Assembly (NCBI GenBank): GCA_019638495.1
Contig: JAHBTQ010000002.1
Location: 372,001-436,000, forward strand
Origin: Taibaiella sp.
GTDB lineage: Bacteria > Bacteroidota > Bacteroidia > Chitinophagales > Chitinophagaceae
DNA length: 64,000 bases
Reading direction: 5' to 3'
The position numbers and the translations under genes were made by a program. Of this stretch, positions 43,523 to 52,092 are shown piece after piece. The notes beneath the pieces were generated by a model. The model was not told the origin of the DNA and did no database searches. It saw nothing but the letters and a program-made list of their open reading frames with translations. The first letter of the stretch is position 1, and each line of letters opens with the position of its first letter.

Positions 43523-45775
43523 ATGAAGAAGGTGCTACTCTCAATTCTGGGGACTGTTGTTTTTATGGGTCAGATCAATGCGCAATCGGACGCGTCAAAA
43601 TCAGCTCATTTGTCCGTGCGAACCCGCCAGTTTTTACATGATGCTTCGAAGGCTGGTAACAAATCTACCCGTATTCCCGGCTACATCTACAAAGAGATTG
43701 GTGGACAGGTTTACATGAGTGCATTCATCAAGGTCAATTCGCTCTTCAATGAATCGGCGCTTTCGGCATTAGACGTTCATACCGGCACCCACGCGGGCAA
43801 TATATATACCGTACAGTTGCCACCGGATAAACTGTCCGCGCTGTCGGCTGTTGCCGGTATCACCCATATCGACCTCGATATGCCGGTCGTCCCGCAAAAC
43901 GATCAGGCAAGGAAATGGACAAAGGCAGACTCAGCACAACGTGGCATTGGTATGTCTTACCCCGCTACCGGCAGGGGAGTACTCACCGGAATCATTGATG
44001 CGGGTTTTGACTTCAATCATCCCACTTTCTATGATACACTTCATGGTGCCTATCGCGTCAAGAAGGTTTGGCGTCAAAAGGTTAATGGTACACCACCGCC
44101 CGGTTACTTCTATGGCAACGATATGACTGACCCATATGTGATCCGTGGCAATGGTACAGACACGTCAATAACAACACACGGCACCCATGTGGCAGGCATA
44201 ACTTCCGGCTCAGGATATGGTAGCCCCGGTAATAACCGTTACCGCGGTTTCGCTTACGAAAGCGATATGGCTTTCGTTTGCATCATGCCCGCGCCTTATC
44301 AGTGGGCTATGCCGGGTACTTCCGACATCATTGATGGTGTAAACTATTTATTCAACTACGCTCAGTCCATCTCCCGGCCTTGCGTGGCCAACCTGAGCTG
44401 GGGTAGTAGCATTGGTCCGCACGACGGTCATTCATTCTTTAGCGAGGCTCTGGATGCGCTTACCGGTCCTGGCAAAATATTTGTGTGCTCCGCAGGTAAC
44501 AACGGACAGGATACCATTCACCTCTCTAAAACCTTCTCTGCCGCAAACAATACGGTGTCCACTTTCGTGACATTCTCTCAATACCTGCCGGCTGACATTA
44601 AGCGCACCTGGCTGGACGTGTGGGGCGACTCGTCTAAATCGTTCTGCCTTAACTTTAAGCTGTTCGATGGACCCGGTGCCATAGATTCGTCGGCAACCAT
44701 TTGTGTTTCCGATACAATTCAGGATTACGCCTTGGTTGGCTCCAACGGCGACACCTGCTTCATTACAGTTAATATGCTGGCATCTGAATATAATGGACGC
44801 CCGCATGCGTTCCTTACATTCTATAGCAGAACGCCTGATAATATTTGTCTTACCGTAAAGGGAACAAGTGGCACAGTGAATATGTGGGAGGGATATGTGT
44901 TTCCGCCCACAGGCTATTATGGAGAGCTTAAAAAGTTGGGATACTCCTTTGCTGTCGATGGCGATACTAAATACACCACTTCAGATTACAGCAGCAGCTA
45001 TTCTGCCATCTCTGTTGGTGCCTACACCAGCAAAAGCGTATTCACAAACATCAGTGGTGCTACGCTTGGCTATGCCGCCACCGTAAATGGTATTGCACCT
45101 TTTTCCAGCATTGGTCCCACATTCGATGGACGCATAAAGCCCGACATTACAGGGCCAGGTCTTGCACTTGCATCTTCCATTAGCTCTTTCGATACCAGTT
45201 ATCTGCCCACAGGTGGCAACTATAATTCGGTCATTTGCACCAGCAATGTTGGCGGCAAAGATTATTCTTATGCAATGGCAGCAGGTACTTCTATGTCGTC
45301 GCCCGCGGTTTCTGGTGTCATAGCTATGATGCTGCAAATGAACCCCACGCTTACCCCCGACTCAGCAAAGGCTATAATAGCAAAAACGGCGATTAAAGAC
45401 GGCTATACTGGAGTAATACCTGCTGCAGGCACTAACACCTGGGGTCATGGAAAGATCAATGCCTACGCCGCCCTTAAGTATATGGATCAGCTGACAATGG
45501 TTGAAAATACCCTTGAGAACAGTCTTGCCTGCATTGCATATCCCAATCCGGCCGGTAATGAGTTTAGTGTGAATTTTGAATCAAAGGAAAAAAAGAGCCT
45601 GGATGTTTCACTTTTCGACCTTACCGGAAGACTTATGAATTCCGAAAAATGGCAGGTGTCTTCAGGGGGAAATACCCGCACATTTTCTCTGGCACGTATT
45701 CCGGCGGGTTTGTATTTACTCAAAGTGACGGAGCCGGGAGGAAATTTTAAGACGATTCGCATTGAACACAGATAA
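43523..45775 (+). CDS. S8 (subtilisin-like) peptidase with T9SS sorting domain
   Basis: 750 residues from the ATG at 43523 (MKKVLLSILGTVVFMGQINAQ signal peptide). Propeptide-like region, then the S8 catalytic triad: Asp in GVLTGIIDAGFDFNHPTF, His in TTHGTHVAGITSG and Ser in MAAGTSMSSPAVSGVIAMML. An insert of about 200 residues (~310-520) between the His and Ser regions is typical of Bacteroidota extracellular subtilases. The last ~75 residues are a T9SS type A domain (IAYPNPAGNEFSV to RIPAGLYLLKVTEP). Predicted secreted, calcium-binding protease. Confidence 0.95.
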   Translation: MKKVLLSILGTVVFMGQINAQSDASKSAHLSVRTRQFLHDASKAGNKSTRIPGYIYKEIGGQVYMSAFIKVNSLFNESALSALDVHTGTHAGNIYTVQLPPDKLSALSAVAGITHIDLDMPVVPQNDQARKWTKADSAQRGIGMSYPATGRGVLTGIIDAGFDFNHPTFYDTLHGAYRVKKVWRQKVNGTPPPGYFYGNDMTDPYVIRGNGTDTSITTHGTHVAGITSGSGYGSPGNNRYRGFAYESDMAFVCIMPAPYQWAMPGTSDIIDGVNYLFNYAQSISRPCVANLSWGSSIGPHDGHSFFSEALDALTGPGKIFVCSAGNNGQDTIHLSKTFSAANNTVSTFVTFSQYLPADIKRTWLDVWGDSSKSFCLNFKLFDGPGAIDSSATICVSDTIQDYALVGSNGDTCFITVNMLASEYNGRPHAFLTFYSRTPDNICLTVKGTSGTVNMWEGYVFPPTGYYGELKKLGYSFAVDGDTKYTTSDYSSSYSAISVGAYTSKSVFTNISGATLGYAATVNGIAPFSSIGPTFDGRIKPDITGPGLALASSISSFDTSYLPTGGNYNSVICTSNVGGKDYSYAMAAGTSMSSPAVSGVIAMMLQMNPTLTPDSAKAIIAKTAIKDGYTGVIPAAGTNTWGHGKINAYAALKYMDQLTMVENTLENSLACIAYPNPAGNEFSVNFESKEKKSLDVSLFDLTGRLMNSEKWQVSSGGNTRTFSLARIPAGLYLLKVTEPGGNFKTIRIEHR

Positions 45776-45956
45776 ATATAAGATTATCAATTCATTAGTC
45801 TGGGTGTCATATATTGTTTCATTGCTTTTGTTTCTGAGGCGATGATTTTTCTATCTTCATTTTGCTGGTAGACGATGCTATGAATGGGTTAAAAAAAGCT
45901 CATTTTTATAACAAAACACTTGCAAATACCGGTCATATGGTTTAACTTAACAGTCG

Positions 45957-45964
45957 TAAATTCG
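45957..45964 (+). promoter_or_regulatory. Probable -7 promoter box TAAATTCG for recQ
   Basis: One mismatch to TAnnTTTG, 74 nt before the RecQ ATG. The following sequence (GCAGTCCTTTAAAATCG) is nearly repeated at about 60863-60879. Confidence 0.4.
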
Positions 45965-46038
45965 CAGTCCTTTAAAATCGTTCCCCCTCTTTTTCCTGGA
46001 TTGCCGGATGATTTTAATAACTTTTAGTTAAATCGTGT

Positions 46039-48261
46039 ATGGGAGCTGTTAGTAGTAGCACAAAACTTAATCTGAAGAAAGAACTACAAAAATATTTCGG
46101 GTTCGACACCTTTAAAGGGGAACAAGAAAAAATAATAAAGAGCGTCCTGTCCGGTAACGATACTTTCGTTATTATGCCCACAGGTGGCGGTAAATCACTT
46201 TGCTATCAGCTTCCTGCATTGCTTAGCGAGGGGGTTGCAATTATAGTTTCACCACTGATTGCGCTTATGAAGAACCAGGTAGACCTCATCCGAGGCTACA
46301 GCTCCAGTGATAACATTGCACATTTTCTCAACTCCACACTTAGCAAGGCGCAGCAAAAGAAAGTGAAGACCGACCTTACGGAAGGACGCACGAAAATGCT
46401 ATATGTGGCCCCGGAAACACTTACAAAGCAGGAAAATATTTCGTTCTTTTCTGATTTGAAGATATCCTTTGTAGCGGTCGATGAAGCTCACTGTATCTCG
46501 GAATGGGGACATGACTTCAGGCCTGAATACCGCAAACTAAGGGACATGATCGATATGATCGACCCGGAGTTGCCAATTATTGCACTTACGGCAACAGCTA
46601 CACCCAAGGTTCAGGATGATATCGTGAAGAACCTAAGTCTCCGGACCCCTGAAATTTTCGTAGACTCTTTTAATCGTGCTAACCTATACTACGAGATCGT
46701 TCCTAAAACAAGCAAGGAACAGACCCTGAAGAGTATAGTGAAGTTCATAAATACGATGAAAGGTAAGAGCGGTATCATTTATACGCTGAACCGCAAAACC
46801 ACAGAGGAGCTTGCTCAGACGCTTCAGGCAAACGGTATAAGCGCAGTTGCTTACCACGCTGGCCTGGAAGCGGCCATCAGGTCTCAGCGCCAGGACCAGT
46901 TCTTATTGGAAAAAGTTGATGTGATTGTCGCTACCATAGCGTTTGGAATGGGTATAGACAAGCCGGACGTTCGTTTTGTGATCCATTACAACATACCGAA
47001 GTCACTGGAAAATTATTACCAGGAAACCGGCCGTGCCGGCCGCGATGGCATGGAGGGCAAGTGCCTGCTCTATTACTCGCACAAAGATGTGCAGAAGCTG
47101 GAGCACCTCATGCGCGACAAGCCACTGAGCGAGCGCGAAATGGGTGCACAGCTCATCTCTGAAACGTTGGCTTATGTCGAAAGCGGCGTGTGTCGCAGGA
47201 GATTATTACTACATTATTTCGGTGAGGAATATAAGAAGGACAATTGCGGCAATTGCGATAACTGCAAGAACCCGAAAGAGAAGCTGGAGGTAAAAGACAG
47301 TATTAAGATTACCCTGGACGCTATTAAAGAACTTGATGAGCGCTTTGGGATAGAATATGTAGTTAACGTAATACTCGGAAAGGCCACTCCACAAATTCAT
47401 ACTTTCCGTCACGATAAGTTGAAATCCTTCGGTGCGGGGCTGGTGATGGAGATGGATGCCAATTTCTGGAATTCGCTCATCCGCCAGATGATGCTGGAAG
47501 GCATGATTCGGAAGGACATTGAGGAGTATGGCCTGCTGAAGATCACTGAGAAGGGGGCAAAATTCCATAAGAAGCCTTACTCAATTATGGTTGCTTTGAA
47601 CCATAAGTATGAAGACGCCAACTTCGATGACGAGGAGACAGTGTCGGGTGGTGGCGGCCCTGCAGCGACCGACCCGGTCCTTTTCGATATGCTGAAGGAT
47701 CTGCGCAAGCAGGTTGCCCGCGAAAAGAACCTGCCGCCGTTTGTTATCTTCCTGGAGAATTCGCTGGAAGACATGGCCACTAACTATCCTACAACCATGG
47801 ATGAGCTGGAGCGAATACAGGGTGTAAGTAAGGGTAAGGCAATACGATATGGCAAGAAGTTCGTTGACCTGATAGCCAAATACGTTGAAGAGAATGATAT
47901 CACAAAGCCGGACGATTTTGTGATGAAAAGTGTGGTGAATAAGAGTGGTATGAAGGTGTTTATCATTCAGAACATCGACAAGAAGATACCGCTGGAGACT
48001 ATTGCCAGGAATAAAGGACTTTCTTTGCCAGACCTGCTTGTTGAGATGGAAACGATCGTTGCAAGTGGCACCCGCCTGAACCTGGATTATTGCCTGGAGC
48101 AGGAACTGGACGAGAATGAGCAGGAGGATATATTCGACTACTTCCGCAACAGTCATGATGACGACATGGACAGTGCTTACGAAGAATTTAAGGATCGCGA
48201 CGTAAGCATTGAGCACCTGAAAATGATGCGTATCAAATTCATGAGCGAATACGCTAACTAA
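46039..48261 (+). CDS. recQ: ATP-dependent DNA helicase RecQ
   Basis: 740 residues, a full RecQ. Helicase motifs: VIMPTGGGKSLCYQLPALL (Walker A, motif I), VDEAHCISEWGHDFRPEY (DEAH, motif II), ALTATATP, YHAGLEAAIRS, VATIAFGMGIDKPDVRF and QETGRAGRDG (motif VI). A zinc-binding region follows (GVCRRRLLLHYFGE, CGNCDNCKNP), then a winged-helix part and an HRDC-type C-terminus (LEDMATNYPTTMDEL, GKAIRYGKKF), extended by a further ~100 residues with acidic stretches. 3'-5' helicase for recombination and fork repair. Followed by yggS after 9 bp, probably the same transcript. Confidence 0.97.
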   Translation: MGAVSSSTKLNLKKELQKYFGFDTFKGEQEKIIKSVLSGNDTFVIMPTGGGKSLCYQLPALLSEGVAIIVSPLIALMKNQVDLIRGYSSSDNIAHFLNSTLSKAQQKKVKTDLTEGRTKMLYVAPETLTKQENISFFSDLKISFVAVDEAHCISEWGHDFRPEYRKLRDMIDMIDPELPIIALTATATPKVQDDIVKNLSLRTPEIFVDSFNRANLYYEIVPKTSKEQTLKSIVKFINTMKGKSGIIYTLNRKTTEELAQTLQANGISAVAYHAGLEAAIRSQRQDQFLLEKVDVIVATIAFGMGIDKPDVRFVIHYNIPKSLENYYQETGRAGRDGMEGKCLLYYSHKDVQKLEHLMRDKPLSEREMGAQLISETLAYVESGVCRRRLLLHYFGEEYKKDNCGNCDNCKNPKEKLEVKDSIKITLDAIKELDERFGIEYVVNVILGKATPQIHTFRHDKLKSFGAGLVMEMDANFWNSLIRQMMLEGMIRKDIEEYGLLKITEKGAKFHKKPYSIMVALNHKYEDANFDDEETVSGGGGPAATDPVLFDMLKDLRKQVAREKNLPPFVIFLENSLEDMATNYPTTMDELERIQGVSKGKAIRYGKKFVDLIAKYVEENDITKPDDFVMKSVVNKSGMKVFIIQNIDKKIPLETIARNKGLSLPDLLVEMETIVASGTRLNLDYCLEQELDENEQEDIFDYFRNSHDDDMDSAYEEFKDRDVSIEHLKMMRIKFMSEYAN

Positions 48262-48270
48262 ATTTTTAAA

Positions 48271-48942
48271 ATGGTTAATAAATCCCTTTGGGAGAAATTA
48301 AGTAAAGAACTGACGGCCATGGGTGTAACACTCGTGGCCGTTTCTAAAACAAAACCTGTTGAGGACATTCAGGAATTGTATGACCTGGGGCAGAGGCACT
48401 TTGGCGAGAATTATGTGCAGGAGCTAGTGTCAAAACAAGAAACACTTCCGGCTGACATCCATTGGCACTACATAGGGCACCTTCAGTCTAATAAGGTAAA
48501 ATACATCGCTCCATTCGTACATCTCATTCATGCTGTAGACAGTTTCAAGCTACTGCTGGAAATAGACAAACAAGCGGCAAAATTCAAACGCACAATTGAT
48601 GTGCTCCTGCAGTTGCATATCGCCGACGAGGATACCAAATTCGGAATGGATGAGAAGGAGATATTCTCCTTCATGGACTATTATACGGCACAGCGTGCCT
48701 CGTTGCAACATGTGCGCATTTGTGGACTCATGGGTATGGCATCAAACGTTGAAAATGAAACCAAGCTGCGTGCTGAGTTTTCAAGGCTGAAGAATGTCTT
48801 TATTCATCTTAAAGAGACTTCTTTCTTGGGAAAGGAGCATTTCAACACCTGCTCCATGGGAATGAGCAGCGATTATAAGATCGCAATTGAAGAAGGTAGC
48901 AACATGGTCAGGATTGGCAGCATGCTTTTTGGCAGTCGCTGA
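48271..48942 (+). CDS. YggS/PROSC family PLP-homeostasis protein
   Basis: 223 residues, single TIM-barrel domain. LVAVSKTKPVEDIQELYDLGQ carries the PLP Lys, RHFGENYVQELVSK, DIHWHYIGHLQSNKVKYI, HAVDSFKLLLEIDK, LLQLHIADEDTKFGMDEKEI, GLMGMAS and MGMSSDYKIAIEEGSNMVRIG. Family binds PLP and influences amino-acid pools; no catalytic reaction is certain. It is downstream of recQ on the same strand. Its stop is 12 bp from the convergent holA gene. Confidence 0.95.
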   Translation: MVNKSLWEKLSKELTAMGVTLVAVSKTKPVEDIQELYDLGQRHFGENYVQELVSKQETLPADIHWHYIGHLQSNKVKYIAPFVHLIHAVDSFKLLLEIDKQAAKFKRTIDVLLQLHIADEDTKFGMDEKEIFSFMDYYTAQRASLQHVRICGLMGMASNVENETKLRAEFSRLKNVFIHLKETSFLGKEHFNTCSMGMSSDYKIAIEEGSNMVRIGSMLFGSR

Positions 48943-48954
48943 CGACCAACTTAT

Positions 48955-49980
48955 TTATGCCTCCAGCATTCTGCCCACCATTTCTTTTAGTAGTTCCTTG
49001 TCGCTTGCGTCACTTCGTATACCTACCGCCATTGTATTGTATTTGGCCAGTAACATGATGCAACGTTCCACACGGTGCAATGGCCAGTTTGGTAGTATAG
49101 CCATTATGTCCTTTACATAGAAGGGTGCCATTCCCATAGCTGCAGCTGCTTCTTTGTCAGATCTCCCTACCATAAAGTGCCCAACGTACATCTTGTTGAA
49201 ATGGCTATAGAAAGACCCAATAAGTAGAGGTATCGGGGCAGCTTTGCTGTTAGCAAGGAAATAATTCAGCATGCTGTAAAACCGCTCCCTGTTGTTTCCT
49301 GTCAATGCAGTTGGGAAGTCGAAAATATTATACTCCTTGCTTACCCCGATGTATTTCGTGATGAGCTGCATTGTAAGTTGACTCTCGCCTGGTACATTGA
49401 TACGGATCTTGTCTATTTCATTTGCGATCTTTTGCAGGTCACTACCCAGGTAAGATGCTAATATCTCCGCCTCTTTTCGATCTACCCTGAAGCCAATTTC
49501 CCTGCCGTGTTCTTCTATCCAGTCCGGTAGCTTATCCTCTTTTATCTTGTCTGAAGTAAAATGGACTCCTTTCTCTTTTACGCGTTTTACGAATCGGGTT
49601 TTTGAATCAGCTTTCTTAAAGGAATGTTCAATAAGAAAAACCGTAGAAGGTGATGGCTTCTCCACATAACTCAGAAGCGAATTCAATCCTTTCATATCGT
49701 TTTCACCACCTCGGAATTGTGCAGCATCGCGCAATATCACCACCTGCCTTTCGGCAAACATCGGGAAGCGTTGGCATGCATTTAGAACATCATTCCATTG
49801 CGCTTCCTTTCCATAAAGAATAGTAAGGTTGAAGTCTCGCTCGGCAGGCGAGAGTATCTCAGTTTCAAAAAGCTCTGTGATCTTGTCGAGGTAGTAGGGT
49901 TCCTCACCGTCTATCAGGTAAACCGGCGCAAATTGCTTCATGCGCAACGCCTGGATAATTTTCTTGTATTCTGCCGTCAT
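48955..49980 (-). CDS. holA: DNA polymerase III subunit delta
   Basis: 341 residues from the ATG at 49980 (MTAEYKKIIQALRMKQFAPVY); an upstream in-frame ATG (50052) is less likely because HolA normally begins near here. Features: PVYLIDGEEPYYLDKI (degenerate Walker A-like, typical of delta), NACQRFPMFAERQVVILRDA, LSYVEKPSPSTVFLIEHSF, WIEEHGREIGFRVDRKEAEILASYLGSDLQKIANEIDKI. Subunit of the clamp loader, which opens the sliding clamp for DNA replication. Low sequence conservation of this family lowers confidence slightly. Confidence 0.92.
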   Translation of the reverse strand: MTAEYKKIIQALRMKQFAPVYLIDGEEPYYLDKITELFETEILSPAERDFNLTILYGKEAQWNDVLNACQRFPMFAERQVVILRDAAQFRGGENDMKGLNSLLSYVEKPSPSTVFLIEHSFKKADSKTRFVKRVKEKGVHFTSDKIKEDKLPDWIEEHGREIGFRVDRKEAEILASYLGSDLQKIANEIDKIRINVPGESQLTMQLITKYIGVSKEYNIFDFPTALTGNNRERFYSMLNYFLANSKAAPIPLLIGSFYSHFNKMYVGHFMVGRSDKEAAAAMGMAPFYVKDIMAILPNWPLHRVERCIMLLAKYNTMAVGIRSDASDKELLKEMVGRMLEA

Positions 49981-50104
49981 GGAGGACTGTGAAATTAGCA
50001 AAAAGACCAGAAACATCGGGAATGATGAACTCTGGTCTCCCGAATTGTGCATTCGATGTACATAAGTTCAATGCCAATCAGGCCTCTGATAAAGCGCAGC
50101 TTAC

Positions 50105-50112
50105 TATTTTTG
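50105..50112 (+). promoter_or_regulatory. -7 promoter box TATTTTTG
   Basis: Exact TAnnTTTG match, 21 nt before the DUF1835 ATG at 50134. Confidence 0.45.
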
Positions 50113-50133
50113 GATTTTAAAATTGGCATCAGA

Positions 50134-50988
50134 ATGATTTATCATATTGTTGTGGGCGATATGGCCGCAGTTCCGCTGCAGGAGGCTATACAGGATAATG
50201 AGGAATTAGCGGGCGAGGTAGTTGTTATTAAGGACCTGCTGAATGTAGGACCGTTGCAGAAGACTGAAGAAGGGCAGAAATTTTCGGAATTGCGTAGCGC
50301 CTTTTGGCAGCAAGTGGTCGTGAATGATAAGACGCCTGTCGAAGTAGATGACACCGAGCGTATTCTTGCCGTTAGCGCGGCAATGGCTGCAAACGAAGAA
50401 CATAAGGTTTGGCTGTGGGTGGCACCCTGGCCGGCAGACATCTGCACATGGCTTTGGCTCACAAAATATTTTGGCAAGTATCCCGGTCGCTTCTTTGTGG
50501 TGAACATTGCCGGTCTGCCATTCCTCGATGCAAATGGAAAGGTGTTCTATCCTAAAAACATAAGCGAGCTATCTCCAAGGGAGATCATAAAAGCTCGTCG
50601 TCTTGCGCGTCAGGTAAGCTATGCCGAGATTGAAACAGATGGAGAGGACTGGAGAAAGCTTGTCGACGGTAACTCAGGTATTAGAACGCTGGACGGTGCA
50701 AAAAGAATAACCGGCCGCGCCGACGATTATTATGATGCGCAGCTCATAAGTTTCTGCTCTCAACAGTTTCAAAAGGCTTCGAAAATCGTAAATCAGGCAC
50801 TAAGTAAGTTCAATATACCCACCGGCGATTTTTACCTCGGTTGGCGCCTTCGCACTTTAGTCGCGCAGGACCGTCTGCATGGTCAGGGTGATACAGCCAA
50901 AGGTCTTAAGGATTTTGATGTGAAATTGCCGAGTGCTACATTGGATTTCGGAGAGGCGCCACAGCCTGTTTCTTCGGCCGAGGCGTAA
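50134..50988 (+). CDS. DUF1835 domain-containing protein
   Basis: 284 residues from the ATG at 50134 (MIYHIVVGDMAAVPLQEA); longer upstream readings are unlikely. DUF1835-like core: YHIVVGDMAAVPLQEAI then VVIKDLLNVGPLQ, FSELRSAFWQQVV, HKVWLWVAPWPADICTWLWLTKYFG, with the DUF3658-like C-terminal region (SPREIIKARRLARQVSYAE then ADDYYDAQLISFC). Members of this family are cytoplasmic; function unknown. Runs tail to tail (3-bp gap) into the next gene. Confidence 0.85.
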   Translation: MIYHIVVGDMAAVPLQEAIQDNEELAGEVVVIKDLLNVGPLQKTEEGQKFSELRSAFWQQVVVNDKTPVEVDDTERILAVSAAMAANEEHKVWLWVAPWPADICTWLWLTKYFGKYPGRFFVVNIAGLPFLDANGKVFYPKNISELSPREIIKARRLARQVSYAEIETDGEDWRKLVDGNSGIRTLDGAKRITGRADDYYDAQLISFCSQQFQKASKIVNQALSKFNIPTGDFYLGWRLRTLVAQDRLHGQGDTAKGLKDFDVKLPSATLDFGEAPQPVSSAEA

Positions 50989-50991
50989 TCG

Positions 50992-51903
50992 TCAGAATTT
51001 TTCCCTCAGTCTGAATTTTACAGTTTTGAGCCCGGCCTTCGCAGCAGGTGTTACTGTTATTGTGCAATCCACGTTGTTGGTAAATGTGTACTCGTAATCT
51101 TTACACTCAGCATCGGCCATAATTGCCGCATTCTTTACAAGTACCCTTTTGGTATAGAGCACACGTTTTGCCAGCGCTACTTTTTCCAGCGTCCCCGCAG
51201 GTAGCATCGAGAAGCACTTTTTGGGAAGTTCGCCCGCAAGTTCCTGGTGCTTCTTGGTTACCCTGAATTCGGGGAAGAAAACAGACCGCTCTTTCACCTT
51301 GCCGTTCTCGCCGTAGGTGAAGCTTTCTACATGGATCACGTCTTTATTGTTATCATTGAGGCGCACTTCCTTTTGCAGCACGTTGTGTTTGTCATAGTAT
51401 AGCTTGGTGTAGAATTCGATCTTGTTGTTCACAAAAGAGCTTTCCGTTGCCACCATCTCGCCTGTTTTCTTATCCAGGCTATAGCTATAATTCTTAAGGT
51501 ACCTGGTGTTGGTCACCTTGTTTTCTCTATAATGGGTGGCCTTCCGGTTTTTATCATCGTAGGTCCAGTCGTTTACTTCCTGTAAGTTGTCGTTTTTGTA
51601 GTCCTCCTTTTTTACGAGCTGTCTTTTGCTGTTGTAATAGTGGATGGTTTTGTAATTGGCTTTGTCGCGTTGGTTATAGGTTTCCAGCATTGTTGCGGCG
51701 CTGTCCGCGGCTATCAGCGTTTTAGCGCTATCTACTGGTGTCAGCCTCGCGCTATCGGCGGCATTAAATGTATAGGTATATTCGTGAATCACTGAGCCGA
51801 CGACAAAAGTTTTGAAACCAGCCTTGAATGTTGCCTGTGATGGCGCATCACCAGATGTGAGCAATACCAGTAAAAGGAATAGCAGCGATTTCCCTGTTCT
51901 CAT
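50992..51903 (-). CDS. Secreted protein, function unknown
   Basis: 303 residues with signal peptide (SLLFLLLVLLTSGDAPS). Mature part: Asp/Ala/Thr-rich linker (FNAADSARLTPVDSAKTLIAADSAATML), then repeats of Tyr-rich strands with alternating charged residues (YNSKRQLVKKEDYKNDN, YDDKNRKATHYRENK, YSLDKKTGEMVATESSF, YDKHNVLQKEVRL, YGENGKVKERSVF). This is the pattern of RHS/MORN-like or YD-type repeats of Bacteroidota extracellular proteins. Ends TVKFRLREKF. No enzyme motif. Confidence 0.7.
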   Translation of the reverse strand: MRTGKSLLFLLLVLLTSGDAPSQATFKAGFKTFVVGSVIHEYTYTFNAADSARLTPVDSAKTLIAADSAATMLETYNQRDKANYKTIHYYNSKRQLVKKEDYKNDNLQEVNDWTYDDKNRKATHYRENKVTNTRYLKNYSYSLDKKTGEMVATESSFVNNKIEFYTKLYYDKHNVLQKEVRLNDNNKDVIHVESFTYGENGKVKERSVFFPEFRVTKKHQELAGELPKKCFSMLPAGTLEKVALAKRVLYTKRVLVKNAAIMADAECKDYEYTFTNNVDCTITVTPAAKAGLKTVKFRLREKF

Positions 51904-52040
51904 TTGTTCCCGGGAGGTTGATGTGCCACTAAGGTAGGAGTGATATCCTTCGAATTAGATTTTTTTAATTAACAGCATGTGGATAGGGGCGAATAAGGAA
52001 TCCTGCCCCAGGGTACAAATTGCTTACTTCAACTCATAAA

Positions 52041-52074
52041 AAAGCGGTCGTCTTAATTTCGAGACGACCGCTTT
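52041..52074 (-). terminator. Rho-independent terminator (minus strand)
   Basis: 13-bp perfect stem AAAGCGGTCGTCT with complement at 52062-52074, loop of 8 nt; on the minus strand a T-run follows. It lies just downstream of the second Ig-repeat T9SS gene. Confidence 0.88.
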
Positions 52075-52092
52075 AGGGGGATTTGTATTGAG

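Noticed and set aside
47581-48216. Open frame opposite the 3' part of recQ (211 codons)
   Set aside because: It lies entirely inside a well-supported gene, and has no domain, promoter or start-site support.
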